A stretch of DNA of 64,000 bases from Gemmatimonadaceae bacterium (GCA_011525845.1 WYBP01000008.1:248001-312000); one strand, 5' to 3'. Counted from the first letter of the stretch, positions 49,648 through 58,821 are shown. Program-made: numbers and translations. Notes: a model not told the origin generated them from the sequence alone.

Positions 49648-52113
49648 ATGGCGGCCACGGTACCCGTCGAGGCGGAGCTCCAGAACTCCATCTCGCTCCT
49701 GCAGGCGACCCTCGAGGCCACCGCGGACGGGCTGCTGATCGTCGACCGCGAGGGGCGGATCGTGCAGTTCAACCAGCGCTTCCGCCAGATGTGGGGACTC
49801 TCGGAGCAGGTCCTGGCTCGGGGCGACGACAACGCCGCGCTGGAGGCCGTGCTCGCCCTCATCCGCGACCCCGCGCGCTTCCTCGAGCGGGTCCGCTTCC
49901 TCTACGAGCATCCCGACGAGCAGAGCTACGACACGATCGAGCTGACGGATGGCCGCGTCTTCGAGCGCTTCTCCATGCCGCAGACGCTCAACGGCCGGAA
50001 CGTGGGTCGCGTCTGGAGCTTCCGCGACGTGAGCGACCGGCAGCGGACCGAACAGGCGCTGCGGGAGAGCGAACTGCGCTACCGGCGGCTCTTCGAGGAG
50101 TCGCGGCAGGCGATCTACGTCACCACCCGCGACGGGCGCTTCGTGGACGTCAATCCCGCGGCACGGCAGCTGCTCGGGCTCACCCCGGCGAACCTCAGCA
50201 CGGTGAGCGCGCACGACACCTACGTCCACGCGGAGGCGCGCGCCGCGTTCGTGCGGCGCATCGAGGCGGAGGGGTCGATCGACCGGTATCCCGTGCGGCT
50301 GCGCGCCTTCGACGGCCGGGAGATGGACTGCCTCCTCACGAGCACGGTGCTCCGGGACGCCGCGGGCGAGATCATCGGGTACCAGGGGATCCTCGAGGAC
50401 GCGGCCGCGCGCGCCGCCGCCGACCGCGAGCTCGCGGCCAGCGAGATGAAGTTCCGCTCCCTGATCGAGAACTCGACCGATACGATCACGGTGCTGGACG
50501 CCACCGGCAACATCTCCTACGAGAGCCCGTCGCTACTGCGCGTGCTCGGCTACCACCCGGAGAACCTGATCGGCCGGAGCGTCTTCGAGTTCGTCCATCC
50601 CGACGACGTGGGTCCCACGCAGCAGCTCTTCCAGCGCATGCTCGCCGAGGCGGGGTACACCACGCATCTCGAGGTGCGCTTCCTCCACGGGGACGGGAGC
50701 TGGCGCACCCTCGAGGTGATCGGGCGCAACCTCCTCGAGGACCCGGCCGTGCGCGGCATCGTGGTGAACGCGCGCGACATCACGGAGCGCAAGGAGGCCG
50801 AGGCCCGGATGCTCCACGACGCGTTCCACGACACGCTCACCGGGCTCGCGAACCGGGCGCTCCTCGCGGACCGCATCAAGCAGCTCCTGCGGCGGTCGCG
50901 GCGCGCCAGCGCGCCCCCCTTCGCCGTGCTCCTCCTCGACCTCGACCGGTTCAAGGTCGTGAACGACTCCCTCGGCCACCCGATCGGCGACCAGGTGCTC
51001 CTCGGCGTGGCGCGGCGGCTCGCCGCGGCACTGCGGCCGGGAGACACCGTGGCACGGCTCGGCGCCGACGAGTTCATCATGCTGCTCGATGGCACCTCCC
51101 TCGACGAGGCGCGCGCCATCGCCTCCCGGGTGCAGGCGGACTTCACCGCGCCGTTCGTGATCGACGTCCACGAGATCTTCGTCACGCTGAGCATCGGGAT
51201 CGCCGCGCACGACGAGTCCTACGCCAATCCGGACGAACTCCTCCGGGACGCCGACCTGGCGATGTCACGGGCCAAGGAGCTCGGACGCAGCCGGTTCGAG
51301 GTCTTCGACTCCACGATGCGTGGGGCGGCGCTCGATCGCCTGGTGCTCGAGACGGCGCTCCGGCACGCCGTCGAGCGCCAGGAGTTCGTCATGGTCTACC
51401 AGCCGATCGTCACGCTCGACGAGGGGAGCCTGTTCGGGTTCGAGTCGCTGCTCCGCTGGTTCCACCCACAGCGGGGGCAGCTCGTCCCGGCGGAGTTCAC
51501 GCGCCTCGCCGAGCTCTCCGGGCTGATCGTCCCCATCGGCGAGTGGGTGCTGCGCGACGTCTGCCGGCAGTTGCGCGCGTGGGCCGACGAACTCGGGGAT
51601 GGCGCCCCCTCGGTGCACGTGAACGTCTCCGCCCAGCAGATCGCACAGCCGGACTTCGTGGAGGTCGTGCGCTCGGCGATCATGGAGCACGGGACGCCGG
51701 CGCACCTGGTGCACCTCGAGCTCACGGAGAGCTCGATGATGGAGAACGCGGAGAGCACCACGCGCACGCTGCGCGACCTGAAGCAGGTGGGCGTGGGGCT
51801 CTCGATCGACGACTTCGGCACCGGGTACTCGTCGCTCTCGTACCTCCACCGGTTCCCGACGGACAGCGTGAAGATCGACCGGTCGTTCGTGACCCAGATG
51901 GGGCCGCACGCCCGCGACGCGAGCATCGTCCGCACCATCGTGGACCTCGCCCACGACCTCGGCATGCGCGTGGTGGCGGAGGGGATCGAGACGGAGTCCC
52001 AGGCCTCCGTGCTCCGCGGCATGGGGTGCGAGTGCGGGCAGGGCTTCCACTTCTCGAGGCCCGTCACGGCGGCCGAGGCCACGCGGATGCTGCGCTCGAA
52101 GCGCGTCTGGTGA
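49648..52113 (+). CDS. PAS-PAS-PAS-GGDEF-EAL protein, probable c-di-GMP phosphodiesterase
   Basis: Encodes 821 residues from the ATG at 49648; the open frame extends upstream but without signal for it. Three PAS domains cover about 16-130, 140-252 and 263-380. The GGDEF domain (about 386-550) is degenerate: GADEF at 472-476, so cyclase activity is unlikely. The EAL domain (about 560-815) keeps its key residues: ESLLRW (599-604), NVSAQQ, LELTESSMM, IDDFGTGYSS, KIDRSFV and EGIETESQ. It should cleave c-di-GMP under control of a PAS-sensed signal. It has no membrane segment. Confidence 0.93.
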   Translation: MAATVPVEAELQNSISLLQATLEATADGLLIVDREGRIVQFNQRFRQMWGLSEQVLARGDDNAALEAVLALIRDPARFLERVRFLYEHPDEQSYDTIELTDGRVFERFSMPQTLNGRNVGRVWSFRDVSDRQRTEQALRESELRYRRLFEESRQAIYVTTRDGRFVDVNPAARQLLGLTPANLSTVSAHDTYVHAEARAAFVRRIEAEGSIDRYPVRLRAFDGREMDCLLTSTVLRDAAGEIIGYQGILEDAAARAAADRELAASEMKFRSLIENSTDTITVLDATGNISYESPSLLRVLGYHPENLIGRSVFEFVHPDDVGPTQQLFQRMLAEAGYTTHLEVRFLHGDGSWRTLEVIGRNLLEDPAVRGIVVNARDITERKEAEARMLHDAFHDTLTGLANRALLADRIKQLLRRSRRASAPPFAVLLLDLDRFKVVNDSLGHPIGDQVLLGVARRLAAALRPGDTVARLGADEFIMLLDGTSLDEARAIASRVQADFTAPFVIDVHEIFVTLSIGIAAHDESYANPDELLRDADLAMSRAKELGRSRFEVFDSTMRGAALDRLVLETALRHAVERQEFVMVYQPIVTLDEGSLFGFESLLRWFHPQRGQLVPAEFTRLAELSGLIVPIGEWVLRDVCRQLRAWADELGDGAPSVHVNVSAQQIAQPDFVEVVRSAIMEHGTPAHLVHLELTESSMMENAESTTRTLRDLKQVGVGLSIDDFGTGYSSLSYLHRFPTDSVKIDRSFVTQMGPHARDASIVRTIVDLAHDLGMRVVAEGIETESQASVLRGMGCECGQGFHFSRPVTAAEATRMLRSKRVW

Positions 52114-52118
52114 CCTCC

Positions 52119-52136
52119 GGGCGCCGTCGGGCGCCC
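52119..52136. terminator. Bidirectional hairpin between the PAS-EAL and P450 genes
   Basis: GGGCGCC-GTCG-GGCGCCC forms a perfect 7-bp stem exactly between the stops of two convergent genes (52113 and 52137). Confidence 0.5.
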
Positions 52137-53354
52137 TCAGCGCATCCGGACCGGCAGGGTGTCGAGCGCCCGGAAGACGAAGTTCCCGCTCCGCGTGACC
52201 GCCGCCGGGTCGTGTGACATCCCGGCCAGCAGCGGGGCGGCCGCCGTGAACGCCGCCTTGGCCTCCACCCGGGCCACGGTCGACCCCAGGCAGTGATGGG
52301 CGCCGAGCCCGAAGGAGAGATGCCGGCGCGTGGCCCGCGTGAGCTGGAGGCTCTCCGGAAGCGCGAACTCGTCGGGGTCGCGGTTCGCCGAGGCGAGGAC
52401 GAGCGCCACCGCGTCGCCCGGGGCGATCGCATGGTCCCGCACTTCGAGCGCCTCGTGCGCCACGCGGAAGGTGATCTGTACGGGGCTGGTGTAGCGGAGC
52501 AGCTCCTCCACCGCCTTGGTCGCGAGTGACAGGTCGTCGGCCAGCCGCGCGGCCTCGTCGGGATGTTCCAGCAGGGCCAGCAGCCCCTCGCTGATGAGGC
52601 CCACGGTGGTCTCGTGGCCCGCCGCGAGGAAGAGGATGGCGTTGGCCAGGATCTCGTCGTCGGTGAGCGCCTCCCCGTCGACGCGCGAGGTGATGAGGCG
52701 GCTGAGGACGCACTCCCGCGGCGCGCGCCGGCGGTCGCGGATGAGCTGCGAGAGGTAGTCGGCGACCTCCTCCGTGGCCCGGCTCGCACGCGCGAGGGCC
52801 GCACCGCTCGACCGGAGGTCCGTGATCGCGACGATGTCGGTGGACCAGCGCTTCACCAGCGGGCGGTCCTCCTCTGGGATCCCCAGCACGTCGGACATCA
52901 CGAGCACCGGCAGGGGGACCGCGAAGCCGGACACCAGGTCGGGTGATTCCTCGGCGAGCGCCATCTCGAGGAGCACCGGGGCGAGCGCCTCGGCCCGCAG
53001 GCGGGCGCGTGCGTGGAGTTCCGGGCTGAAGGCGGACTCCATGAGCGCGCGCATGCGCTCGTGACGCGGCGGGTCGGTGAAGAGCAGCATCTGGCGCGCC
53101 ACCTTCCGGATCACCGTCGAGGCATCCGGGCGTCCGGCCCCCGCGCGCAGCCGCGCGCGGCCAAGGCGGGGATCCCGCAGGAGCGCGGCGACGTCGGCGT
53201 GCCGGAAGACGTAGTGGCAGCGCGGCATCGTCGGGATCGGGGGCACGCCCAGGTGCACCGGGTCCGCCGCGCGGTACCGCCGGTAGGTGGGGTACGGGTC
53301 GGCCCGGAACGCCGGGTCGGTCGGGTCGAAGCGCGGGAGCTGGGCGTCTGACAT
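52137..53354 (-). CDS. Cytochrome P450
   Basis: Encodes 405 residues, the size of soluble bacterial class I P450s. The oxygen-activating I-helix reads AGHETT, the ExxR motif is EELLR, and the heme-binding loop is SFGLGAHHCLGS with axial Cys at about residue 355. Such enzymes hydroxylate small lipophilic substrates and need a ferredoxin partner, which is not visible nearby. It starts 29 bp after the stop of pntB in the same direction, so it may be co-transcribed with the transhydrogenase that makes NADPH. Substrate unknown. Confidence 0.9.
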   Translation of the reverse strand: MSDAQLPRFDPTDPAFRADPYPTYRRYRAADPVHLGVPPIPTMPRCHYVFRHADVAALLRDPRLGRARLRAGAGRPDASTVIRKVARQMLLFTDPPRHERMRALMESAFSPELHARARLRAEALAPVLLEMALAEESPDLVSGFAVPLPVLVMSDVLGIPEEDRPLVKRWSTDIVAITDLRSSGAALARASRATEEVADYLSQLIRDRRRAPRECVLSRLITSRVDGEALTDDEILANAILFLAAGHETTVGLISEGLLALLEHPDEAARLADDLSLATKAVEELLRYTSPVQITFRVAHEALEVRDHAIAPGDAVALVLASANRDPDEFALPESLQLTRATRRHLSFGLGAHHCLGSTVARVEAKAAFTAAAPLLAGMSHDPAAVTRSGNFVFRALDTLPVRMR

Positions 53355-53383
53355 CGAGCGGTCGTGAGGGAGCGGCGCGACGG

Positions 53384-54775
53384 TCAGACCTGCTTGACCT
53401 CCGCGACCAGCTTGGAGAGGGTCCCCTTCGCGTCCCCGAAGAGCATCTGCGTCTTCGCGTCGTAGAACAACTCGTTCTCGATCCCCGCGAATCCCGCGCT
53501 CATGCCGCGCTTCATCACGATGATCCGTTTCGCGTAGTCCGCATTCAGTATCGGCATGCCGTGGATCGGGCTCGAGGGGTCGTTGCGCGCGGCCGGGTTC
53601 ACCACGTCGTTCGCCCCGATCACCAGCGCCACGTCCGTGCGCTCGAACTCCGGGTTCACGTCGTCCATGTCCAGCAGCTTGTCGTACGGGATGTTCGCCT
53701 CGGCCAGCAGGACGTTCATGTGGCCGGGCATCCGGCCCGCGACGGGATGGATCGCGAACTTGACCACGCCCCCGCGCTTCTCGATGAGGTCCATGAGTTC
53801 GCGCACCTGGTGCTGCGCCTGGGCGACCGCGAGGCCGTACCCGGGCACCACGATCACCTGCTGGGCATAGGCGAGCTGGAGCGCCGCCTCCTCGATGTTC
53901 GTCTCCTTCACCGTGAGCCCAGCCGCGCTCTTGCCGCTGGCGCTCGACGTCGCGCCGAACGCCCCGAAGAGCACGTTCGCGAGCGACCGGTTCATCGCCT
54001 TGCACATGATCTGGCTCAGGATGATCCCCGAGGAGCCGACGAGCGCGCCGGAGACGATGAGCACCTCGTTCCGGATCACGAACCCCGTCATCGCCGCGGC
54101 GATCCCCGAGTAGGAGTTCAGCAGGGCGATCACCACGGGCATGTCGGCCCCGCCGATCGGGATCACCAGCAGCACGCCGAGGAGGAGCGCGAGGCCGACG
54201 ACGACATAGAACGCCCAGACCGGCGCCGTCGGCGCCGCCACCAGCCACGCCGCGAGGGCGATGATCACCGCGAAGATCGCGGCGTTGAACGTCTTCTGCG
54301 CCGGGAAGGTGATCGGCCGGCCCGTCATCAGCTCCTGCAGCTTGGCGAACGCGATCAGGCTCCCCGTGAGCGTCACCGCGCCGATCAGCACGCCGAGCTG
54401 CGTGGTGATCGCCACGTCCACCGAGGGCGCGATCCCGCGCGACTCCACGTGCAGGAACTCGGCCGACGCCACGAGCAGCGAGGACCCGCCGCCGGCGCCG
54501 TTCAGGAGCGCGACCATCTGCGGCATCGAGGTCATCTTCACCGTCTTGGCCATCACCAGGCCGATCAGCCCGCCGGTGATGAGCCCGGCGATGATCGTCC
54601 CGTAGGTCACCGTCCCGGAGCTGAGGAAGGTCACCACGATCGCGATCAGCATCCCGGTGGCCGAGATGCGGTTCCCGAGGCGTGCCGTCTCCGGGCTCTG
54701 CAGCCGCTTGAGCCCGGCGATGAAGAGGACCGCCGCCAGGAGGTAGAAGACGCGTTCCACCCAGGGGGCGATCAC
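53384..54775 (-). CDS. pntB: NAD(P) transhydrogenase subunit beta
   Basis: Encodes 463 residues from a GTG overlapping the stop of the small alpha subunit (GTGA). The membrane part (about 1-260) has nine segments, and the C-terminal NADP-binding domain shows VVPGYGLAVAQAQHQV (nucleotide-binding loop), PVAGRMPGHMNVLLAEANIPYD and ALVIGANDVVNPAAR. The complex uses the proton gradient to make NADPH from NADH. It is the third gene of the split pnt operon and is followed 29 bp later by the P450. Confidence 0.95.
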   Translation of the reverse strand: MIAPWVERVFYLLAAVLFIAGLKRLQSPETARLGNRISATGMLIAIVVTFLSSGTVTYGTIIAGLITGGLIGLVMAKTVKMTSMPQMVALLNGAGGGSSLLVASAEFLHVESRGIAPSVDVAITTQLGVLIGAVTLTGSLIAFAKLQELMTGRPITFPAQKTFNAAIFAVIIALAAWLVAAPTAPVWAFYVVVGLALLLGVLLVIPIGGADMPVVIALLNSYSGIAAAMTGFVIRNEVLIVSGALVGSSGIILSQIMCKAMNRSLANVLFGAFGATSSASGKSAAGLTVKETNIEEAALQLAYAQQVIVVPGYGLAVAQAQHQVRELMDLIEKRGGVVKFAIHPVAGRMPGHMNVLLAEANIPYDKLLDMDDVNPEFERTDVALVIGANDVVNPAARNDPSSPIHGMPILNADYAKRIIVMKRGMSAGFAGIENELFYDAKTQMLFGDAKGTLSKLVAEVKQV

Positions 54776-55074
54776 TTGGGCGACTCCTTGCCCGGCGCCT
54801 TCTTGAACATCTCGAGCATGCGGTCCGTGACGGTGTACCCGCCGATCACGTTCATCATCGCGAAGACGATCGCGAGGAACCCGAGCACGTTCGAGAGCCA
54901 CCCGAAGCCCGCGCCGGCCACCAGCATCGCCCCCACGACCGTGATGCCCGAGACGGCGTTGGCGCCCGACATCAGCGGTGTGTGGAGGGTCGGCGGCACG
55001 CGGCCGATGAGGGAGGCGCCGAGGTAGGTGGCGAGGACGAAGACGACGATCCCGCCCAGCAGTGCTTCGCTCAC
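54772..55074 (-). CDS. pntA2: NAD(P) transhydrogenase subunit alpha, membrane part
   Basis: Encodes 100 residues from a GTG overlapping the stop of pntA1 (GTGA). Three membrane segments are visible (VVFVLATYLGASLIG, VVGAMLVAGAGFGW, VLGFLAIVFAMMNVIG), with HTPLMSGANAVSGI between the first two, typical of PntA2/PntAB. In this organism the alpha subunit is split into two proteins, as in several other bacteria. Confidence 0.92.
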   Translation of the reverse strand: MSEALLGGIVVFVLATYLGASLIGRVPPTLHTPLMSGANAVSGITVVGAMLVAGAGFGWLSNVLGFLAIVFAMMNVIGGYTVTDRMLEMFKKAPGKESPK

Positions 55075-56171
55075 GAGCCCTTCCTCCCGGTCACGACCAT
55101 CGCGCCCGTGATCTCGTCGGCGCGGTCCACGTTGAGGTGGCCTTCCTTGGTGAGCAGGTGCTGCACGAACGTCAGGACGTTCCGGCTGAGCATCTGCGAG
55201 GCGTGCTGCGGCATCGACGCCGGGAGGTTCACCGGCCCGATCACGAGCACACCCCCGACGTCCACCGTCTCGCCGGCCCTGGTCGCCTCGCAGTTCCCCC
55301 CCGACTCGGCCGCGAGGTCCACGATCACCGACCCCGGCTGCATCGTGCGCACCGTCTCGGTCGAGATGAGCCGGGGAGCGGCGCGCCCGGGGATCTGCGC
55401 GGTGGTGATGACCAGGTCCATCCCCGCGAGGTGGGTCCGGAGCGCCGCCTGGATCGCCGCCTGCTGCTCCGCGCTCTGCTCCTTGGCGTAGCCGCCGGCC
55501 GTCTCCGAGTCGGCCGCGATCAGGTCCTGCGCCACCACGGTCGCCCCGAGCGAGCGGATCTGCTCGGCGGCGGCCGCCCGGATGTCGAAGCCCGAGACCA
55601 CGGCGCCCAGCCGACGAGCCGTGGCGATCGCCTGGAGGCCCGCCACGCCGGCGCCAAGCACGCAGCACTTGGAGGGTGCCATGGTGCCCGCCGCGGTGGT
55701 CAGCATGGGCAGGAACTTCGTGAGCGCCGAGGCGCCCACCAGGACGGCCTTGTATCCCGCCACCGTCGCCTGCGACGAGAGCACGTCCATGGACTGGGCC
55801 CGCGTGATGCGCGGGACGAGCTCCAGGGCGAAGGCCGTCACCCCCTGCGCCTCGAGGGCGGCGATCGCGTCGGCGCTCGAGGAGGGCTGCAGCAGGGAGA
55901 GCAGGTGGCTCCCGCGCTTCATCAGGGCCACCTCGGCCGCCGTGGGCTTCTGGACCTTGCAGAGCAGGTCGGCGCCCGAGAACACCGTGGAGGTGTCGGC
56001 GAGCGTCGCGCCCGCCTTCTCATAGAGCGGGTCCGGGAATCCGGCCCGCTGGCCAGCCCCCCTCTCGACGGTGATGCCCACGCCGGCCTTGACCAGCCGG
56101 GAGACGCTTTCCGGGATGAGTGCGACGCGGTTCTCGCCGGTCGCGCGTTCGAGGGGGACTCCGATGATCAT
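55071..56171 (-). CDS. pntA1: NAD(P) transhydrogenase subunit alpha, NAD-binding part
   Basis: Encodes 366 residues, the NAD(H)-binding domain related to alanine dehydrogenase. The Rossmann motif is VLGAGVAGLQAIATA (near residue 165), and the N-terminus shows ENRVALIPESV and RGAGQRAGFPD. The mobile loop is visible around GYAKEQS. It heads the pnt operon; a -10-like TACCTT lies 52 nt upstream (56224-56229, minus). Confidence 0.94.
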   Translation of the reverse strand: MIIGVPLERATGENRVALIPESVSRLVKAGVGITVERGAGQRAGFPDPLYEKAGATLADTSTVFSGADLLCKVQKPTAAEVALMKRGSHLLSLLQPSSSADAIAALEAQGVTAFALELVPRITRAQSMDVLSSQATVAGYKAVLVGASALTKFLPMLTTAAGTMAPSKCCVLGAGVAGLQAIATARRLGAVVSGFDIRAAAAEQIRSLGATVVAQDLIAADSETAGGYAKEQSAEQQAAIQAALRTHLAGMDLVITTAQIPGRAAPRLISTETVRTMQPGSVIVDLAAESGGNCEATRAGETVDVGGVLVIGPVNLPASMPQHASQMLSRNVLTFVQHLLTKEGHLNVDRADEITGAMVVTGRKGS

Positions 56172-56223
56172 CGCGCTGGAGCTGGAGGGTTCTGCGTGAA
56201 CCGCGGCGGGCAGCGGAGCGGGG

Positions 56224-56229
56224 AAGGTA
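56224..56229 (-). promoter_or_regulatory. Putative -10 box (TACCTT) of the pnt operon
   Basis: On the minus strand, TACCTT preceded by CCG lies 52 nt before the pntA1 ATG and just beyond the PfpI gene's stop. Confidence 0.35.
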
Positions 56230-56282
56230 CGGAGGTCAGCGCGGCACGGTAAGTCGCGGAACGCCCTCGACCTCGTCGGGGA

Positions 56283-56792
56283 TCACCCCGACAGGAAGTC
56301 GACCAGCGCCTCGCCGAAGGCGGGGAGGTCCCTCGGGACCCGGCTGGAGATGATGTTCCCGTCCCGGACCACCGCCTCGTCCACCCACTCCGCGCCGGCG
56401 TTCACGAGGTCGTCCCGGATGCCGACGGTGGAGGTCAGCCGCCTGCCGCGGACTATCCCGGCGCTGATGAGGATCCAGGGTCCGTGGCAGATCGTGGCCA
56501 CGAGCCCCCCCTTCTCGTGGACCCCGCGGACGAGGTCGAGCACGGCGGTGTCGCGGCGGAGCTTGTCGGGCGCCCATCCGCCGGGCGCGAGTATTCCCGC
56601 CAATCTGGCCGTGTCGAGATCCGAGATTGCGCGCTCGACCAGGGCAGGGTAGCCGTGCTTTCCCCGGAAGCTCGCGCCGGGCGCACCGACCAGCGGAGCG
56701 TCGAAACCAGCGGCCTCGAGCCGGAGCTTCGGATACCAGACCTCGAGGTCCTCGTACTCGGGACCGACGAGGATCGCGACTGTTCTGCCCAT
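56283..56792 (-). CDS. DJ-1/PfpI family protein (type 1 glutamine amidotransferase-like)
   Basis: Encodes 169 residues, the usual length of PfpI-type proteins. The nucleophile is Cys 102 in ATICHGPWIL, followed by His 103; a glutamate suited to the active site lies in PEYEDLEVWYP near residue 14. The stretch GILAPGGWAPDKLRR is also typical. Members act as chaperones, proteases or protein deglycases under stress. GAGG precedes the ATG. It has a 377-bp AT-rich region upstream with an inverted repeat, so it is probably stress-regulated and alone in its operon. Confidence 0.9.
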   Translation of the reverse strand: MGRTVAILVGPEYEDLEVWYPKLRLEAAGFDAPLVGAPGASFRGKHGYPALVERAISDLDTARLAGILAPGGWAPDKLRRDTAVLDLVRGVHEKGGLVATICHGPWILISAGIVRGRRLTSTVGIRDDLVNAGAEWVDEAVVRDGNIISSRVPRDLPAFGEALVDFLSG

Positions 56793-57169
56793 GAGGACCT
56801 CGTGATGTTGATAAGTGGGCCTGTTCTCTACATCGCCTGATAAAGCAGGTTATATCAGCGTCGTAAGTGTTTATAGAATGCGCGTTTCGCACATTCGCTC
56901 AAAGTCAAATCTATATGCATTTCAGCGGATGCACATGCACACTCGAGTGCATAACCGAGGTGACGGTGGCGCGAGGCGAGGCTTGATCACAAATCCTCTT
57001 CTCAACAGCACGTCGCGACTCCACCCCGCGCGCCGGGCGCAGGCGCCGGCCGAACCAGACCCTTCGGCAGTGCCGACTCGCCGCGGTCATCTCCTCGGCG
57101 CTTCGCCAAGGCTGGTCGGAAGGCAGAGCTCCCCGGAATCCTGGGAGCGCTCCTTCAGATGAAGGACTG
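56793..57169. other. AT-rich intergenic region upstream of the PfpI gene
   Basis: 377 bp without a convincing gene between the PfpI start (56792) and the M48 stop (57170). The first 160 bp are clearly richer in A/T than anything else in the window and hold the inverted repeat CTGATA (56837-56842) / TATCAG (56853-56858) and a CACTCGAGTG palindrome near 56940. The rest is GC-rich again. I see no tRNA and no open frame I believe. Confidence 0.6.
56837..56858 (-). promoter_or_regulatory. Inverted repeat, possible operator of the PfpI gene
   Basis: CTGATA-N10-TATCAG lies 45-66 bp before the PfpI ATG, overlapping a GATATAAC sequence that could be a -10 region on the minus strand. Confidence 0.35.
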
Positions 57170-58192
57170 TCATTCAGGCCGAAGGTCACCACCCCGCTTC
57201 TCGGCCTGGAACGCCATCGCGCGGAGGCGCGCGACGCGCATGGCCATCGGCGGGTGGGTGGCGAAGAGGTCACCCAGCAAGCCCGGCTTCGCGGACATCC
57301 GTCGGCCGAGCGGGTCGGCGATGCAGAGGTGCGCGACCCCTCCCTTGATGCGATGCGTTGGCGCACCAGCCTTCTCGATCTTGTCCAGGGCGGAGGCCAG
57401 GGAGACCGGATTCCGGGTGAACTGGGCGGCCATGGCGTCCGCGAGGTACTCCCGCTTCCGGCTGATCCCCAGGGCCAGCAACCGCGTGATCAGGGGGGCC
57501 AGGAGCCAGCTGACCAGCCAGACCACCAGGAGGACCGCGAGGAGGGGGCCCGCGTTCTTCCCTCCCTTGCCCCCGGACCTCCCACCCACGCGGCCGAGCA
57601 GCCGTCCATGGCGGAGCACTCGGAGGCTCCCGTCCGCGATGAGCGCGATCGCCCCGGCGAGCCCCGCGACCATGGTCATGAGCTGCATGTCGAGATTCTT
57701 GACATGCCCCAGCTCGTGGGCGACGACTCCCTGCAACTCGTCCCGGTCCAGCATCTCGATGAGACCGCTGGTGACGGCCAGATGGCTCCTCAGGATGTCG
57801 GTCCCGGTCACGAACGCGTTCGGGTCCGGGTCGTCGATGATGTAGATGGTGGGGCGGGGGACGCCCGCGGCGATCGCCATCTCCTCCACCACGTTCTCGA
57901 GGCGGCGCTGGGCCTCCGTGTCCGCCGAGACGAGTTCCCAGGCCCCGGCGGACCAGAGGACCTTCTGGGCGCCCGTGCGGCGGATGTAGCGCACCAGCCC
58001 GAAGGCCACGGCGGACAGCGCGAGGCCGAACCAGGGGAAGGTGTGGCGATACTCCCCGGCCGGCGCACCCAGGCTGTACTGCCACGCGATGAAGTCACCG
58101 CCGAAGCCGAGCCAGGCGAAGAACAGCACGAAGACCACCACCAGCCATTGCGACTTCCGGCGATTGGCGGCCTGTTGCTGGAACAGGTTCAC
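57170..58192 (-). CDS. M48 family membrane metallopeptidase (HtpX-like)
   Basis: Encodes 340 residues. Two membrane segments lie near the N-terminus (about 16-32 and 52-70) and two in the middle (about 172-188, 216-236). The zinc motif is HELGH at 159-163, and the third ligand Glu 248 in REYLADAMAAQF. The loop DPDPNAFVTG is the family's PNAF motif. HtpX-like proteases degrade damaged membrane proteins and overlap in role with FtsH, which is encoded at 60599. It lies 10 bp after the LemA stop, in a LemA-M48 pair found in many bacteria. Confidence 0.92.
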   Translation of the reverse strand: MNLFQQQAANRRKSQWLVVVFVLFFAWLGFGGDFIAWQYSLGAPAGEYRHTFPWFGLALSAVAFGLVRYIRRTGAQKVLWSAGAWELVSADTEAQRRLENVVEEMAIAAGVPRPTIYIIDDPDPNAFVTGTDILRSHLAVTSGLIEMLDRDELQGVVAHELGHVKNLDMQLMTMVAGLAGAIALIADGSLRVLRHGRLLGRVGGRSGGKGGKNAGPLLAVLLVVWLVSWLLAPLITRLLALGISRKREYLADAMAAQFTRNPVSLASALDKIEKAGAPTHRIKGGVAHLCIADPLGRRMSAKPGLLGDLFATHPPMAMRVARLRAMAFQAEKRGGDLRPE

Positions 58193-58202
58193 CGGCGGCG
58201 GC

Positions 58203-58778
58203 CTAGTTCTTCTTGCCGAACTCCACCTTCGGCACCGCGCGCTCCGCGGCGTCCTCGATCTCCCAGAGTTCGGCCGGCGAGGCGTTGGCCCACCCTGCGA
58301 CGAGGTTCGTCGGGAACTGCTGCTGCTTGGTGTTGTACTGCGTGGCCGTGTCGTTGTAGAGCTGGCGCGCGAAGCCGACCTTGTTCTCGGTCGAGCTCAG
58401 CTCCTCCTGCAGCTGCTTCATGTTCGACGTGGCCTTGAGGTCCGGATAGGCCTCCACGACGACCATGAGCTTGCCGAGCGCCCCCGAGAGCTGGGCCTCC
58501 GCCGCGGCCGACGCGGCGACGTGCTGGGGGTCGAGCGAGGCCGCGGCCTTCACGGCGCCGTTCCGGGCGGCGATCACCTCCGCGAGGGTGCCCTTCTCGA
58601 AGTCCATCGCCCCCTGGACCGCCGAGACGAGGTTCGGGATCAGGTCGTGCCGCCGCTTGAGCTGGACGTCGATCTGCTTGAGGGCGTTCGCGGTCTGGTT
58701 GCGGAGCGCGATCAGGCCGTTGTACGCGGCGATGCCCCAGACGAGGACGCCCGCCAGCGCGAGAAGCAGGAAGATCAT
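58203..58778 (-). CDS. LemA family protein
   Basis: Encodes 191 residues, the normal length. One N-terminal membrane segment (about 2-18) is followed by a helical coil: YNGLIALRNQTANALKQIDV, QLKRRHDLIPNLVSAVQG, and the C-terminal RQLYNDTATQYNTKQQQFP. LemA proteins are membrane-anchored on the periplasmic or outer side and often pair with M48 peptidases, as here. Its exact role is unknown. It follows the small membrane protein gene by 43 bp. Confidence 0.93.
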   Translation of the reverse strand: MIFLLLALAGVLVWGIAAYNGLIALRNQTANALKQIDVQLKRRHDLIPNLVSAVQGAMDFEKGTLAEVIAARNGAVKAAASLDPQHVAASAAAEAQLSGALGKLMVVVEAYPDLKATSNMKQLQEELSSTENKVGFARQLYNDTATQYNTKQQQFPTNLVAGWANASPAELWEIEDAAERAVPKVEFGKKN

Positions 58779-58821
58779 CTGTGCTCCGGAGAGGAGGAGG
58801 GAGTCCGCCGACGGCGGACGG

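Noticed and set aside
56793-57169. Hidden tRNA or small RNA gene in the AT-rich gap
   Set aside because: I could not find a cloverleaf or the conserved T-arm sequence; only inverted repeats are visible.
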